Source: Chthonomonas sp. UBA2785
GTDB taxonomy: Bacteria > Armatimonadota > Fimbriimonadia > Fimbriimonadales > Fimbriimonadaceae
DNA: 64,000 bases
Direction of reading: 5' to 3'
Assembly (NCBI GenBank): GCA_002352215.1
Contig: DEIB01000052.1
Span: forward strand, 1,343-65,342
Shown: positions 1 through 9,056 of the stretch, in pieces
How the letters are laid out: every line of letters starts with the position of its first letter
How positions within the stretch are numbered: the stretch's first letter is position 1
Notes under the pieces: model-generated
Databases searched by the model: none
Seen by the model: only the letters and a program-made list of their open reading frames with translations
What the model was told of the DNA's origin: nothing
Made by a program: the position numbers and the translations under genes

Positions 1-116
1 GCGGCTTCCTTCGCCTTGGCGAAGACCGGGAAGAGGATGGCGGCCAGGATCGCGATAATCGCGATCACGACGAGGAGTTCAATGAGCGTAAAGCCCATCT
101 TTCGGTTTTGAGTCAT
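1..116 (-). CDS. Type II/IV pseudopilin, N-terminal fragment (runs off left edge)
   Basis: The minus strand reads MTQNRKMGFTLIELLVVIA and continues into a hydrophobic helix ending in FPVFAKAKEA, the usual prepilin leader and N-terminal helix. The peptidase site is G-FTLIE, with the conserved glutamate at mature position 5. The ATG at 116 has a good ribosome site (AAGGTGA) eight bases upstream. The rest of the protein lies outside the window, so the C-terminal domain is unknown. The gene sits 52 bases downstream of the GH13 gene on the same strand, so LacI, GH13 and pseudopilin probably form one transcript. A similar LacI-pseudopilin pair occurs at 27634-29510. Confidence 0.9.
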   Translation of the reverse strand, partial: MTQNRKMGFTLIELLVVIAIIAILAAILFPVFAKAKEA

Positions 117-168
117 TTGGATCACCTTGAATGAGAGCGGTTGCGAAACTCGCAGACGCATAGATAAA

Positions 169-2271
169 TCACGGGAGCGACACCTCACCAGCGCGTGCCC
201 GATGGACATGGCTTCGGACCTGTCGCATAGCGGCAGAATCCTCGGCGAGGACGGCAAGGCTGAGCGGCGGCATGTTGATCGAGAGAGTGTCCTCTTCGAC
301 GCTCACCACTCGGTTAGAAAGCAGATCAATATAGGCGCGGGATGCGCCGGCGGCGGGAATCGCGACGTTGCGGTCCACGGTCGAGCGATTGACGACAACG
401 GTCACGCCTTGGTTCTCGGTGCCACGACGAAAGACCAGGGTGCGGTCCGCATCATTGGCTTCAATTAAGCTCGGTTCCCCGCTTTGTAGTGCCGGGGATA
501 GACGGCGCAGGGTGGCCAGGGCGCGGTACTCCTGGAGGAACGGATTTTCGTTGGTCGCGTTGTTCCATACCATGCCCCGTCGGTTATCCGGGTCGCGCCC
601 GCCTTCCATCCCGATCTCTTCACCGTAATAGATGCTCGGCGCACCGATCCAGGTGAACTGAAGCCCCGCCCCCAGGAGCGCGAGCTTGGCGTCCCCCTCG
701 CACAGCGTGACGAAGCGCGGGGTGTCGTGGCTGCTCAGCAAGTTGAGCATGTTGCGCGAAACGGCAGGGCCGTAGCCAAAGTGCACCCGCATCAGGCTGC
801 CCCAAAACTCGGTCGAAGTCGTGCGCCCGTTGGCCACGTATTGCACCACTGCATCGCGGAATTGGTAGTTCATCGCCGAATCCCACTGGTCACCTTCCAA
901 CCACGGGCTGGCATCGGTCCACACTTCGCCCAGAATCCAGCGGTCCTCGTTCTGCTTCTTCACGGCCTTGCGGAAGGCACGCCAGAAGTCCATTTCGACT
1001 TCATTGGCCACATCCAGCCGCCAGCCAGCGATGTCGGCTTGCTCTTGCCAATCCTGGACCACCTTGAGCATGTAATCGCGGGCGGCCGGGTGCTTCAGGT
1101 TCACCTTGGGCATGGAGCGGAAGCCCGCCCAGGCTTCGTAGTTCGGGTTCTCTTCGACTCGAATCGGCCAAGACTTGACGAAGTACCAATCCTTGTAAGC
1201 CGAAGCGGGGCCATTTTGGCGGAGGTCAGCGAACGCCTTAAAGTCCGTGCTGGTGTGGTTGAACACGCCATCCAACACCGTGCGAATGCCTTGTTTGCGC
1301 AGGCTGTGCGTCAGGTCAATCAGTTCTTGGTTGGTGCCGTAGCGCGGGGCCACCAGCGCGTAGTCCGTCGTCTCGTAGCCGTGGTTACTCGGTCCATCAA
1401 AAATCGGGTTGAGGTAGATCGCGTTGACACCCAGCTTCACCAAATGGTCAGTGCGGTCCGCAATTCCCTTGATGTCGCCTCCATGGAACGACCAATACGT
1501 TGGCGGGGCATCCCAGGCCAGGCTCCCTTCCGGGTCATTCTTGGCGTTGCCATTTTCAAAACGGTCGGGGAAGATTTGGTAGAAAACGCTCTGTTCCACC
1601 CATTTCGGCGGCGTGAGTGACATGAGGTTCTTGGGGGCCACAAACGGACCATCCTTGGACTGAAGAACATCCCGCTCGGCGCCGTCTCGGATCTCAAAGC
1701 TGTACTTGAGGTCGGTGCTACGGTTCCACGGCGTGCGCCCCACCCAGTAGTCGTAGAGGTCGTCGCGGCTGGCGAAACTCAACCGCACTTCTGGCTTCCC
1801 TTCGACCTTCAAGTAGACCGCCTCAACGTCTTGGCGACGGGTCCGCACCGTCACATTCGCTTGCCCTTCGGCGACGCTAAAGTACGGCAACTTGGGCTCG
1901 TGCCGGAGTGCCGAAAGCGTGATGGTGCCGTCGTTGATGTCGGCGGGCACATCGTAGCCCTTGGGGAACACAAAGATCAGCGAGTTGATGTTGCCGTTGC
2001 CGTCGTCTTGGCTGCGCGCGCGGGGGTCAATCACCCAGTCGCGCCCATCGAGCACGAACTTGTATTCGTGCCGCCCCGGCGTCACCGGAATGGTAACGCG
2101 CCACGTGCGGCCATCGGCCGATTTCATCGGGGTGGCCAGGGCATTCCAGCCGTTAAAGGTTCCCGCCACCGAAACGGTCATCACCGAGCGGTCGGCAACG
2201 AACTCAAACGTGTGCGCGGTTTGATCCGGGTTGGCCGCGCCTTGAGCCAGCAATAAGAGAGCGGAAATCAT
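169..2271 (-). CDS. Secreted GH13 alpha-amylase family enzyme (neopullulanase/cyclomaltodextrinase-like)
   Basis: A 700-residue protein expected to hydrolyse alpha-1,4-glucans outside the cytoplasm. A short hydrophobic leader (MISALLLLAQG) is followed by a CBM48/AMPK-type starch-binding fold (about residues 20-100, VAGTFNGW), a second beta-sandwich (about 130-210) and the GH13 barrel (from about 225). The catalytic set is visible: DGVFNH at 334-339, nucleophile Asp420 in GWRLDVANE, acid/base Glu449 in ILGEVW, and His515-Asp516 in SSHDTPR. Two N-terminal accessory domains suggest the maltogenic amylase/neopullulanase branch; exact specificity cannot be read. The ATG start overlaps the LacI stop codon as ATGA, so the two are co-transcribed and translationally coupled. 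A longer upstream start is rejected because it would run into lacI. Confidence 0.92.
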   Translation of the reverse strand: MISALLLLAQGAANPDQTAHTFEFVADRSVMTVSVAGTFNGWNALATPMKSADGRTWRVTIPVTPGRHEYKFVLDGRDWVIDPRARSQDDGNGNINSLIFVFPKGYDVPADINDGTITLSALRHEPKLPYFSVAEGQANVTVRTRRQDVEAVYLKVEGKPEVRLSFASRDDLYDYWVGRTPWNRSTDLKYSFEIRDGAERDVLQSKDGPFVAPKNLMSLTPPKWVEQSVFYQIFPDRFENGNAKNDPEGSLAWDAPPTYWSFHGGDIKGIADRTDHLVKLGVNAIYLNPIFDGPSNHGYETTDYALVAPRYGTNQELIDLTHSLRKQGIRTVLDGVFNHTSTDFKAFADLRQNGPASAYKDWYFVKSWPIRVEENPNYEAWAGFRSMPKVNLKHPAARDYMLKVVQDWQEQADIAGWRLDVANEVEMDFWRAFRKAVKKQNEDRWILGEVWTDASPWLEGDQWDSAMNYQFRDAVVQYVANGRTTSTEFWGSLMRVHFGYGPAVSRNMLNLLSSHDTPRFVTLCEGDAKLALLGAGLQFTWIGAPSIYYGEEIGMEGGRDPDNRRGMVWNNATNENPFLQEYRALATLRRLSPALQSGEPSLIEANDADRTLVFRRGTENQGVTVVVNRSTVDRNVAIPAAGASRAYIDLLSNRVVSVEEDTLSINMPPLSLAVLAEDSAAMRQVRSHVHRARAGEVSLP

Positions 2272-3287
2272 GCCATCCCCCCGTGATTCAAACGACTGGA
2301 GCCGCGCACCCGCAACGTGCACGGCACAATCTCGCGGACCGGCTCGTTCGACGGCGATTCATCCAACAGGTTTAGCAAGCAAGTCACGGCCTTCTGCACC
2401 AGGCGATCGAGGTTCAGACTCACCGAGCTCAGGCCCGGAGTCGTGAGATCGCACAGCCGCGAGTCATTGAACGACACAATGCCGACATCCTGCGGGCAGC
2501 GGAGACCGGCGCGGTGGACGGCATTGATCACGCCCATCGCCATAAAGTCGTCCAGCACCACAAAGGCATCGGGCCGGTGCTCGGCCAGGGCTATAGCGGC
2601 GGCGCAGCGGGCATTCTCCGCCCCGAAGTCGGCGTGGAACACCATCGGCGCGCACTCGTGGGCGCGCATCACGCGGCGGTAGCCTTCTTCGCGGTCGTCG
2701 CTCACCGTCACGCCTTGGCGGCCGGCAATCAGCGCCACCCGCTGGTAGCCCATATCCACCAGGTGTTGGGTGGCAATTTGCGCGGCGTAAATATTGTCGT
2801 TATCCACCGACCACACCGGCTGCCCGCCCGGGTTGCCAATAAGAACAAACGGGAACTGGTCTTCCTGCAACAGGTGGAGGCGGCGGTCGTTGAGCTCGCT
2901 TTCCACCAGGATCATCCCGTCCACCCGCCGCGAGCGCAGCAGCTCGTCGTAAACGTCCACTTGGTCTTGGTGGTCGCTAATGACCTCGAGGGTGAGACGG
3001 AATTCGGTATCCGTCAGGGCGTCCGCAATGTCGGCCACCAGGGCCGTGAAGAAGGGATCGTCCGCGAGGCCGCCGCTGGGGCGCTGGACGGCCAGCCCAA
3101 TCAGACCAGCGCGCTTCTTGCGCAGAGACCGGGCGCGAGCATCGGGGCGGTAGTTGTGGCTCTCAATCGCGTTCATCACGCGGTCGCGCATCGTCGTTTC
3201 CACGCGCTCATCGCCCGCCAGCACACGGCTAACCGTGGCTTGCGAGACGTTGGCCGCTTTGGCAATGTCGAGTTGCGTGACCCTCAT
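2268..3287 (-). CDS. LacI-family transcriptional repressor of the alpha-glucan locus
   Basis: A 339-residue LacI/GalR regulator. The N-terminal helix-turn-helix (residues about 4-25, VTQLDIAKAANVSQATVSRV) and hinge helix (about 47-56, RPDARARSL) precede a periplasmic-binding-protein-like sugar sensor, IGLAV to the C-terminus. It is the first gene of a minus-strand unit with the GH13 enzyme and probably the pseudopilin. A perfect 12-base palindrome with the central CG typical of LacI operators (GAATACGTATTC) lies 31-42 bases upstream, suggesting autoregulation. A one-mismatch copy sits in the GH31/PEP-CTERM intergenic region. The effector is probably a maltodextrin or related sugar, by context only. 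Confidence 0.95.
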   Translation of the reverse strand: MRVTQLDIAKAANVSQATVSRVLAGDERVETTMRDRVMNAIESHNYRPDARARSLRKKRAGLIGLAVQRPSGGLADDPFFTALVADIADALTDTEFRLTLEVISDHQDQVDVYDELLRSRRVDGMILVESELNDRRLHLLQEDQFPFVLIGNPGGQPVWSVDNDNIYAAQIATQHLVDMGYQRVALIAGRQGVTVSDDREEGYRRVMRAHECAPMVFHADFGAENARCAAAIALAEHRPDAFVVLDDFMAMGVINAVHRAGLRCPQDVGIVSFNDSRLCDLTTPGLSSVSLNLDRLVQKAVTCLLNLLDESPSNEPVREIVPCTLRVRGSSRLNHGGMA

Positions 3288-3317
3288 CGGTGAGTGCCTC
3301 TCCTGGCCGCTACGCCA

Positions 3318-3329
3318 GAATACGTATTC
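3318..3329. promoter_or_regulatory. Predicted operator of the 2268-3287 LacI repressor
   Basis: GAATACGTATTC is a perfect 12-base palindrome centred on CG, placed 31-42 bases before the repressor start codon. Position, symmetry and central CpG match LacI-family operators. A near copy, GAAAACGTATTC, occurs at 5857-5868. Binding is inference. Confidence 0.6.
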
Positions 3330-3399
3330 GCATGATATTCCGAAGAATCTCGGAATTGCAAGAATATTTTTTGAGTTATCCCCGGTAAGTGTTCTAGGT

Positions 3400-5724
3400 T
3401 TAGCGCGGGAGGTTTATCGGACCCGTTGAGAATACGATGAACTCAGAACCCGTCAGCTTCAATCGGTGTTCGTGCAATTTGAACTCAATCCCGTTGACTT
3501 TCACCTTCACGCGGCGGGCAAACCACAGGGTCGGCGTCACGCTTTCCCATCCGGATTCCGATTCTCGCATCGTGACCTCCACGTGCTTGCCCGAACCGTG
3601 GAATGAATACTCCACTCGGGTGGTCGCCCCAGATTGGTACGCCTCGGTCTCGGCATCATCGGCTTCATAAACGCCTTCTTGCGACCAATCTCCGGCTGGG
3701 TTGGCCACCAAGAAGCAAGGCGCAGCGAGGTTAACCACCGGCGTGCGCGGAGCCTCGGCCTGAACCGGCACCACGTGACCACCCCGGACGAAGACCGGCG
3801 TATGCGAACGCGGGCAAGCCAGCTTCACTACCCCACCGCCGTACCATTCGCCGTCCGCTAGGTTCCACCACTGGGCATCCGGGAGGTCAATCGAGCGCTT
3901 CTTGGCTCCTTCCGTCAGCACCGGCGCCTGCAGCAAGCTGGCCCCCACAAAGAAGGCGTCACTGGTCTCGAGATACTTCTCCTCATTGAACTCCGCCATC
4001 ATCGGGCGCAGAATCGGCTCACCCTGCCGCTCCTGCCGCACAAAGCACTGGTACAGGTACGGCAAGAACTGGTAGCGCAGGCGAATGAAGTGCGCAATGA
4101 CCTCATTGGCGCGGCCAAATCGCCACGGCTCCTCGTCCGGCGCACTCTCATTGCTGTGGTTGCGGAAGAACGGGAACAGGAAGTTCGCCTGCATCCACCG
4201 GGTCATCAGTTCGGGCGTGGAATCGCCCCCGAACCCGCCAATGTCCGGGCCGGTAAACGGCATCCCGCTCAGGCTCAAACCGAGCGAGGTGGGAATGCTC
4301 TGGCGGAGGTAGTACCAGTTGCTGAGGTTGTCCCCGGTCCAAATCGCGCCGTACCGGCTGGAGCCCACAAATCCGCTGCGGCTGAGCAGGAACGGACGCA
4401 CCCCCGGCTTCGCGTGCCGGAACGCCTCCACCGTTGCCATCTGCATGCCCAGGGCGTACTGGTTGCGGTGCCGGGCATGCGCTTCGGTGCCCTGCCTAAA
4501 CCGCATCCCCGCCGGATCCACCGGGCCGGTGCTGGGGTCATTCATATCCACCCACGCGGCGGCAAATCCACGCTCAAAGAACGCCCGGGCGTGATTTGTC
4601 CACCACTCCCGCCCCACTTGCATGGTGAAGTCAGGGAACACCGTCTCCCCTGGCCACACCAGCCCCACGTAGGGTTCGCCGATGGGGTTCTGGCACCACA
4701 CGTCCGCCTTGGTCCCGTGGTCAAAGATGCTGTATCCGGCTTCCTTCTTCACGCCGGGGTCCAGGATCGGCACAATGCGCTGGCCGCTCTCCAGGAGCTT
4801 GGCGGCGACCGGGGCCACCCCGTTCGGGAACTGCTTGTCGTCCACCGTGAAGATGCGATAGCCCTCCATGTAGTCCAGGTCCAGCCACAGCCCGCTGCAC
4901 GGGATCCCTTCTTTGGCAAACCTGCGACTGAGCTTCTCCAGGTCGCGTTCGCCGCCGTAACCCCACCGGCTTTGGTGGTAGCCCAGCGCCCACATGGGCG
5001 GGCGCGGCGTCACGCCGACGAGCTTCTGCAACTTCGCCGTGAGGGCATTGAGGTCGGTATCCACCAGCACCCACAGGTTCGGCGGACCGCATTCGGCCCC
5101 CAGCAATAGGTTCGGATACGTCTCCTGCCACGCCACAAAAACGCGGGTGCGGTCGTGCCCCGGCGTCTCCATGTAGGTCACGCCTGGGTTGTGGATGAGG
5201 AACCCGACGTAGCCCCGCTCGCTGCGCACGATGAGGTACGGCGTGGTGAAGTAGGGCGGATCCACCGGGTGTGAACCCCACTGCGCCCAGTGGAAGTCGC
5301 TCCACACGTCGGTGTTCCAATACTTGGTGCGCAGGCCACTCAATTCAATTCGGTCCAGCCACTTTTCGCCCATGCCGTAATACCGCGCATCGGCGGGCAC
5401 GACGAACTGGAACATGTGCGCCTCTTCACTCACGCCGAGGGCCTTGCCTGGGGCAGATTCGAGCCACGTTTCGCCGTCCGGGCCTACGATCACAAAGCGG
5501 TCGCCTTGCCATCGCACACAACCTTCGCCCGCCTCTCCCGGGTTCAAACTGAGCAAGTTCGGATCAGAACCCCACCGAGCCTCATCCGCGCTGACAATCT
5601 GGCTGAGACCCTGCTCATAGGATCGGATTTCGAGGCGAAAGGCGCCCCCATGTGCTTCGGCCTGCTTGCCGTCGTACTTCGCCCAGCTGAAGTTCGCCGG
5701 GTGCGGAAACTTGGTGAAGAACAT
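3400..5724 (-). CDS. GH31 alpha-glucosidase/alpha-xylosidase family enzyme
   Basis: A 774-residue GH31 enzyme that should release terminal alpha-linked sugars (glucose or xylose) from oligosaccharides. An N-terminal beta-sandwich precedes the barrel. Catalytic landmarks are the nucleophile Asp393 in AAWVDMNDP (the family WxDMNE motif, with Asp in place of Glu) and acid/base Asp465 in IWTGDN. GLWLDLDYM and MPFTGPDIGGFGGD are also present. There is no signal peptide, so it is probably cytoplasmic and would act on imported maltodextrins. I chose the ATG at 5724; a TTG nine codons upstream is possible, and neither has a strong Shine-Dalgarno. It is transcribed away from the PEP-CTERM gene at 5919, sharing an intergenic region that holds a LacI-like operator. 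Confidence 0.92.
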   Translation of the reverse strand: MFFTKFPHPANFSWAKYDGKQAEAHGGAFRLEIRSYEQGLSQIVSADEARWGSDPNLLSLNPGEAGEGCVRWQGDRFVIVGPDGETWLESAPGKALGVSEEAHMFQFVVPADARYYGMGEKWLDRIELSGLRTKYWNTDVWSDFHWAQWGSHPVDPPYFTTPYLIVRSERGYVGFLIHNPGVTYMETPGHDRTRVFVAWQETYPNLLLGAECGPPNLWVLVDTDLNALTAKLQKLVGVTPRPPMWALGYHQSRWGYGGERDLEKLSRRFAKEGIPCSGLWLDLDYMEGYRIFTVDDKQFPNGVAPVAAKLLESGQRIVPILDPGVKKEAGYSIFDHGTKADVWCQNPIGEPYVGLVWPGETVFPDFTMQVGREWWTNHARAFFERGFAAAWVDMNDPSTGPVDPAGMRFRQGTEAHARHRNQYALGMQMATVEAFRHAKPGVRPFLLSRSGFVGSSRYGAIWTGDNLSNWYYLRQSIPTSLGLSLSGMPFTGPDIGGFGGDSTPELMTRWMQANFLFPFFRNHSNESAPDEEPWRFGRANEVIAHFIRLRYQFLPYLYQCFVRQERQGEPILRPMMAEFNEEKYLETSDAFFVGASLLQAPVLTEGAKKRSIDLPDAQWWNLADGEWYGGGVVKLACPRSHTPVFVRGGHVVPVQAEAPRTPVVNLAAPCFLVANPAGDWSQEGVYEADDAETEAYQSGATTRVEYSFHGSGKHVEVTMRESESGWESVTPTLWFARRVKVKVNGIEFKLHEHRLKLTGSEFIVFSTGPINLPR

Positions 5725-5856
5725 GGATTCAGCGGAAGATATCCGAACCAAACCGGCCAGCCGGGGGACCGCATCAATTACCGGGTTTGCCGTTGCTCGT
5801 ACTTTTACCGGTCCCAGACCAGCTTTTCTTGTGCTAACATGCCTTTACGGATACGT

Positions 5857-5868
5857 GAAAACGTATTC
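5857..5868. promoter_or_regulatory. Predicted LacI operator in a divergent promoter
   Basis: GAAAACGTATTC differs by one base from the palindrome upstream of the LacI gene (3318-3329). It overlaps an inverted repeat ATACGT-GAAA-ACGTAT (5851-5866). It lies between the GH31 gene and the PEP-CTERM/GH13 pair, so one site could control both directions. Inference from motif similarity and position. Confidence 0.5.
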
Positions 5869-5918
5869 TCAACTCGGGCTTGTCCGCTCAACGGGCCGGC
5901 TTCTAGGTTCAACGGAGA

Positions 5919-6797
5919 ATGAATAAACTCGCGATTACCCTTCTCGCCCTGGGCGCAATTGCAGCAAATGCGGCCGCGGTTGTAGTGGATGGTACGGCCG
6001 AAGCTGCTTACGGCTCGGCTCTGTTTACGCAACAGAACACCACCCAATTCGGCAACAACACCGATAACTCGTTCAACACCGCCAATGGTTCGGAAATCGA
6101 CCAAGCCTTCGGCCTGAACGACGGCACCAACTTCGCTTTCACCGTCGCTGGCAACCTCGAATCGAACTTCAACAAGTTCGTCGTGTTCATCGACAGCAAG
6201 GCCGGTGGCTTCAACACCATCACGAACACCAATGCTTCGGGTGACGATTTCGGCTGGCTCAACGGCAACGCCGCGGGCCTGACGTTCGACACGGGCTTTG
6301 ATGCCGACTACGCCATCTGGATTCGCCACGACGGCACCAACTCCTTCATGACCTTCGCCGAACTCGGTGCGGGCGGCGACCTGGAAACGGGTGGCTTCGC
6401 GACCGGTTCGCTCTTCACGGGCGCCCTGACAAGCATGCGCCTCAACAACAGCAACGTCGGCGGTGTCGTCGGTGGCGGCGGTGGGCAGTCCGTTCCGGAC
6501 GGTAGCGGCGTGGTCACCGGTTGGGAGTTCCAAATGGCGCTCTCCACCATCGGTGCGACGGCCGGTAGCGACATCAAGGTTGCTGGTTTCGTCAACAGCG
6601 GCGGCAACTTCATGAGCAACCAAGTGATCGGCGGTCTTCCGCTGGGCACCGGTAACCTCGCCACCACGGGCAACGTGAACTTCAACCAGTTCGCGGGCGA
6701 ACAGTACGTCACCGTGCAGGGCGTGCCGGAACCGGCCAGCATGATCGCGCTGGGTGCGGGCCTCCTCGCCCTCGCTCGCCGACGCCGCAGCAAGTAA
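5919..6797 (+). CDS. PEP-CTERM sorting-domain protein
   Basis: A 292-residue exported protein. MNKLAITLLALGAIAANA is a signal peptide. The middle is Gly/Asn/Thr-rich with repeated FNT/NNT and GG patterns expected of an extracellular beta-rich domain. The C-terminus has the tripartite PEP-CTERM tag: VPEPAS, a hydrophobic helix (MIALGAGLLALA) and RRRR. Known family role: an exosortase cuts at the tag and delivers the protein to the surface or exopolysaccharide; no exosortase gene is in this window. GGAG precedes the ATG. The gene lies upstream of a GH13 gene on the same strand with a strong hairpin between them. The tail matches that of the protein at 34651 for 22 residues. Confidence 0.88.
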   Translation: MNKLAITLLALGAIAANAAAVVVDGTAEAAYGSALFTQQNTTQFGNNTDNSFNTANGSEIDQAFGLNDGTNFAFTVAGNLESNFNKFVVFIDSKAGGFNTITNTNASGDDFGWLNGNAAGLTFDTGFDADYAIWIRHDGTNSFMTFAELGAGGDLETGGFATGSLFTGALTSMRLNNSNVGGVVGGGGGQSVPDGSGVVTGWEFQMALSTIGATAGSDIKVAGFVNSGGNFMSNQVIGGLPLGTGNLATTGNVNFNQFAGEQYVTVQGVPEPASMIALGAGLLALARRRRSK

Positions 6798-6837
6798 AGT
6801 CACGCTCGGAACCCCGAGTTCCAAATAACCACGAATG

Positions 6838-6869
6838 ATCGGGGTTCTGGCATCTGCCAGGACCCCGAT
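6838..6869 (+). terminator. Strong intergenic hairpin between the PEP-CTERM and GH13 genes
   Basis: A 14-base-pair stem with one G-U pair and an ATCT loop (left arm 6838-6851, right arm 6856-6869) lies 40 bases after the PEP-CTERM stop and 26 bases before the GH13 start. There is no clear T tract (TTGCGTCTC follows). It may therefore be a partial terminator, an mRNA-stabilising 3' end or an attenuator rather than a full intrinsic terminator. Confidence 0.55.
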
Positions 6870-6894
6870 TGCGTCTCATACCGCACGCTACGCC

Positions 6895-9033
6895 ATGAAA
6901 AAAGCACTCTTCTTCCTCTTGGGTTCGTTCCTCGCCTCCTTCGCAGTGGCGCAGGATTTCTTCCAAGGTCCGGTCCAGAGCCGAAATGGTTCCTTCATGT
7001 ACTTCCATGTGGATATTGAAGATCCGGAAAGCGTGCTGACGATCACGATGGATGAGATTGATCAGGGCAATGCAGATGTATATGTTCGATACAATGCCCA
7101 GCCCACTAAGTCGAACTACGACATCCGCCCGGGATTAGTGTCGGGCGATGAAGTTGTGGTCCTGAACGACGCGACGACTCCGAAGCTTAAAACTGGCCGT
7201 TATTGGATAGGCGTGAGCGGCCGGAAGTCATTCCGAATCGTCCTCACGATCCAAAGTGAGCGCAATGCCAGCGCCCGCCCCGGGATGGGCAGCACCCCCT
7301 ACAGCGGTGGCACCACCTTCCGCGTGTGGGCCCCCAATGCCCAGCGGGTCCACGTCGCCGGCTCCTTCAACGGTTGGAACGGCAACGCCGCCGAACTGGT
7401 GAGCGAGGGCAACGGCCACTGGTCACTCGACCTCCGCAATGCCGTGCCCGGGCAGGAATACAAGTACGTCATTCGCAACGGCACCCAAACCCTATGGCAG
7501 AACGATCCACGCGCCAAGTGGCTGACGAACTCGGTGGGCAACACCAAGATTCACAATCCCGCCTTTAACTGGCAGAACAACATCACCATGCCCGGCTGGA
7601 GCGACATGGTGATCTACCAAATGCACATCGGCACGTTCAACGACGTGCCTGGTGGTCGCCCCGGCACCTTCGATTCCGCCATAAGCCGCCTGGATTCGCT
7701 CCAAGACCTGGGCGTGAACGCCATCAAGATTCTGCCGCCGCACGAGTTCCCCGGCGATTTCTCCTGGGGTTACAACCCGTCCTACCCCTTTAGTGTCGAG
7801 GAAGCCTACGGCGGCCCCGATGCCCTCAAACGCTTTGTAGATGCCGCCGCCGCGCGCGGCATGGTCGTCCTCATTGACCTGGTGCACAACCACTGGGGCC
7901 CGAGCGATATGAACCTCTGGCGCTTCGATGGCTGGAGCCAAGGCAACTGGGGCGGCATCTACTTCTATAACGACACCCGCGCCATCACGGCCTGGGGCGA
8001 CACCCGCCCCGACTACGGCCGCCCGCAAGTGCGCCAATACATCCGCGACAACGTGCTGCAGTGGCTGGAAGAGTTCCGTATCTCCGGCGTGCGCTGGGAC
8101 AGCGTGTTAAGCACCCGCACTACCAACTGGGGCGACAACGGCGACGGCTGGAGCCTGATGCAGTGGATCAACAACGAGGTCAATGCGCGCCAGCCCTGGA
8201 AGCTGATGGTGGCCGAAGACCTCCAAAACAACCCGTGGGTGACCAAGACCACCGGTGCCGGCGGGGCCGGCTTTGATGCGCAATGGAGCCCTGGCTTTGT
8301 CCACCCCCTGCGCCCCCTCATGACCACCCCCAGTGACAGCGGGCGCAACATGAACGACCTCGTGGGCGCTCTTACGGGCAACTACAACGGCAACCCGTTC
8401 GAGCGGGTGATCTACACCGAATCGCACGACGAAGTGGCCAACGGACGTAGCCGCGTGCCGCAAGAGATTGATCCGGGCAACCCGGGCAGCTACTGGGCGC
8501 GCAAGCGATCCACCCTCGGGGCCGTTACGACGCTCACCGCACCCGGCATCCCCATGCTCTTCCAAGGCCAAGAACTCTTGGAAGACGAGTACTTCCGCGA
8601 TACCGACCCGATCGACTGGAATAAGGCCAACACCTACGCCGGCATCCGCCTCATGTACAAGGATCTTGTGCGAATGCGCCGAAATGTCGGGGGCAATACT
8701 GCGGGGCTCGGTGGGCCGCATGTCAATGTCTTCCATGTGAATCATGGGGCCAAGGTTGTGGCCTATCACCGGTGGAAGAATGGCGGCATTGGCGATGACG
8801 TGATCGTCATCATGAATTGGTCGAATACTCCGTTCAACCAGTATCAGATTGGTCTGCCGCACGGAGGAAACTGGAAGGTAGCGTTCAACAGCGATTGGAA
8901 CGGCTATAGCAGCGATTTCGGGAATACCTTTTCTCCAGACATCGTCGCGAGCACGTCGCCCCGGGACGGTTTGGCCTATAGCGGTGGGTTCAACCTAGGT
9001 CCGTATTCGGCATTAGTCATTGTACGACCCTAG
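6895..9033 (+). CDS. Secreted GH13 alpha-glucan enzyme (branching-enzyme-like, with CBM48)
   Basis: A 712-residue protein starting MKKALFFLLGSFLASFAVAQ, a signal peptide. Residues about 21-120 resemble a PPC-type beta-sandwich. A CBM48 domain (about 138-215, TFRVWAPNAQRVHVAGSFNG) is followed by a GH13 barrel. Visible catalytic features: LIDLVHNH near 326-333, nucleophile Asp402 in GVRWDS, acid/base Glu441 in MVAEDLQ, and His511-Asp512 in ESHDEVANGRSR. The CBM48-barrel order and SHDEVANG resemble glycogen branching enzymes, but export suggests an extracellular amylase or transferase role. I chose the ATG at 6895 because the leader begins there; an earlier in-frame ATG at 6835 would lie before the hairpin. 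It is probably regulated with the PEP-CTERM gene upstream. Confidence 0.9.
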   Translation: MKKALFFLLGSFLASFAVAQDFFQGPVQSRNGSFMYFHVDIEDPESVLTITMDEIDQGNADVYVRYNAQPTKSNYDIRPGLVSGDEVVVLNDATTPKLKTGRYWIGVSGRKSFRIVLTIQSERNASARPGMGSTPYSGGTTFRVWAPNAQRVHVAGSFNGWNGNAAELVSEGNGHWSLDLRNAVPGQEYKYVIRNGTQTLWQNDPRAKWLTNSVGNTKIHNPAFNWQNNITMPGWSDMVIYQMHIGTFNDVPGGRPGTFDSAISRLDSLQDLGVNAIKILPPHEFPGDFSWGYNPSYPFSVEEAYGGPDALKRFVDAAAARGMVVLIDLVHNHWGPSDMNLWRFDGWSQGNWGGIYFYNDTRAITAWGDTRPDYGRPQVRQYIRDNVLQWLEEFRISGVRWDSVLSTRTTNWGDNGDGWSLMQWINNEVNARQPWKLMVAEDLQNNPWVTKTTGAGGAGFDAQWSPGFVHPLRPLMTTPSDSGRNMNDLVGALTGNYNGNPFERVIYTESHDEVANGRSRVPQEIDPGNPGSYWARKRSTLGAVTTLTAPGIPMLFQGQELLEDEYFRDTDPIDWNKANTYAGIRLMYKDLVRMRRNVGGNTAGLGGPHVNVFHVNHGAKVVAYHRWKNGGIGDDVIVIMNWSNTPFNQYQIGLPHGGNWKVAFNSDWNGYSSDFGNTFSPDIVASTSPRDGLAYSGGFNLGPYSALVIVRP

Positions 9034-9056
9034 AAAAGGCGTATCCTTGCACCCTT

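Noticed and set aside
5805..6824. 339-codon minus-strand frame opposite the PEP-CTERM gene
   Set aside because: No recognisable domain; the plus-strand gene has a signal peptide and sorting tag. GC-rich codon use creates the open antisense frame.
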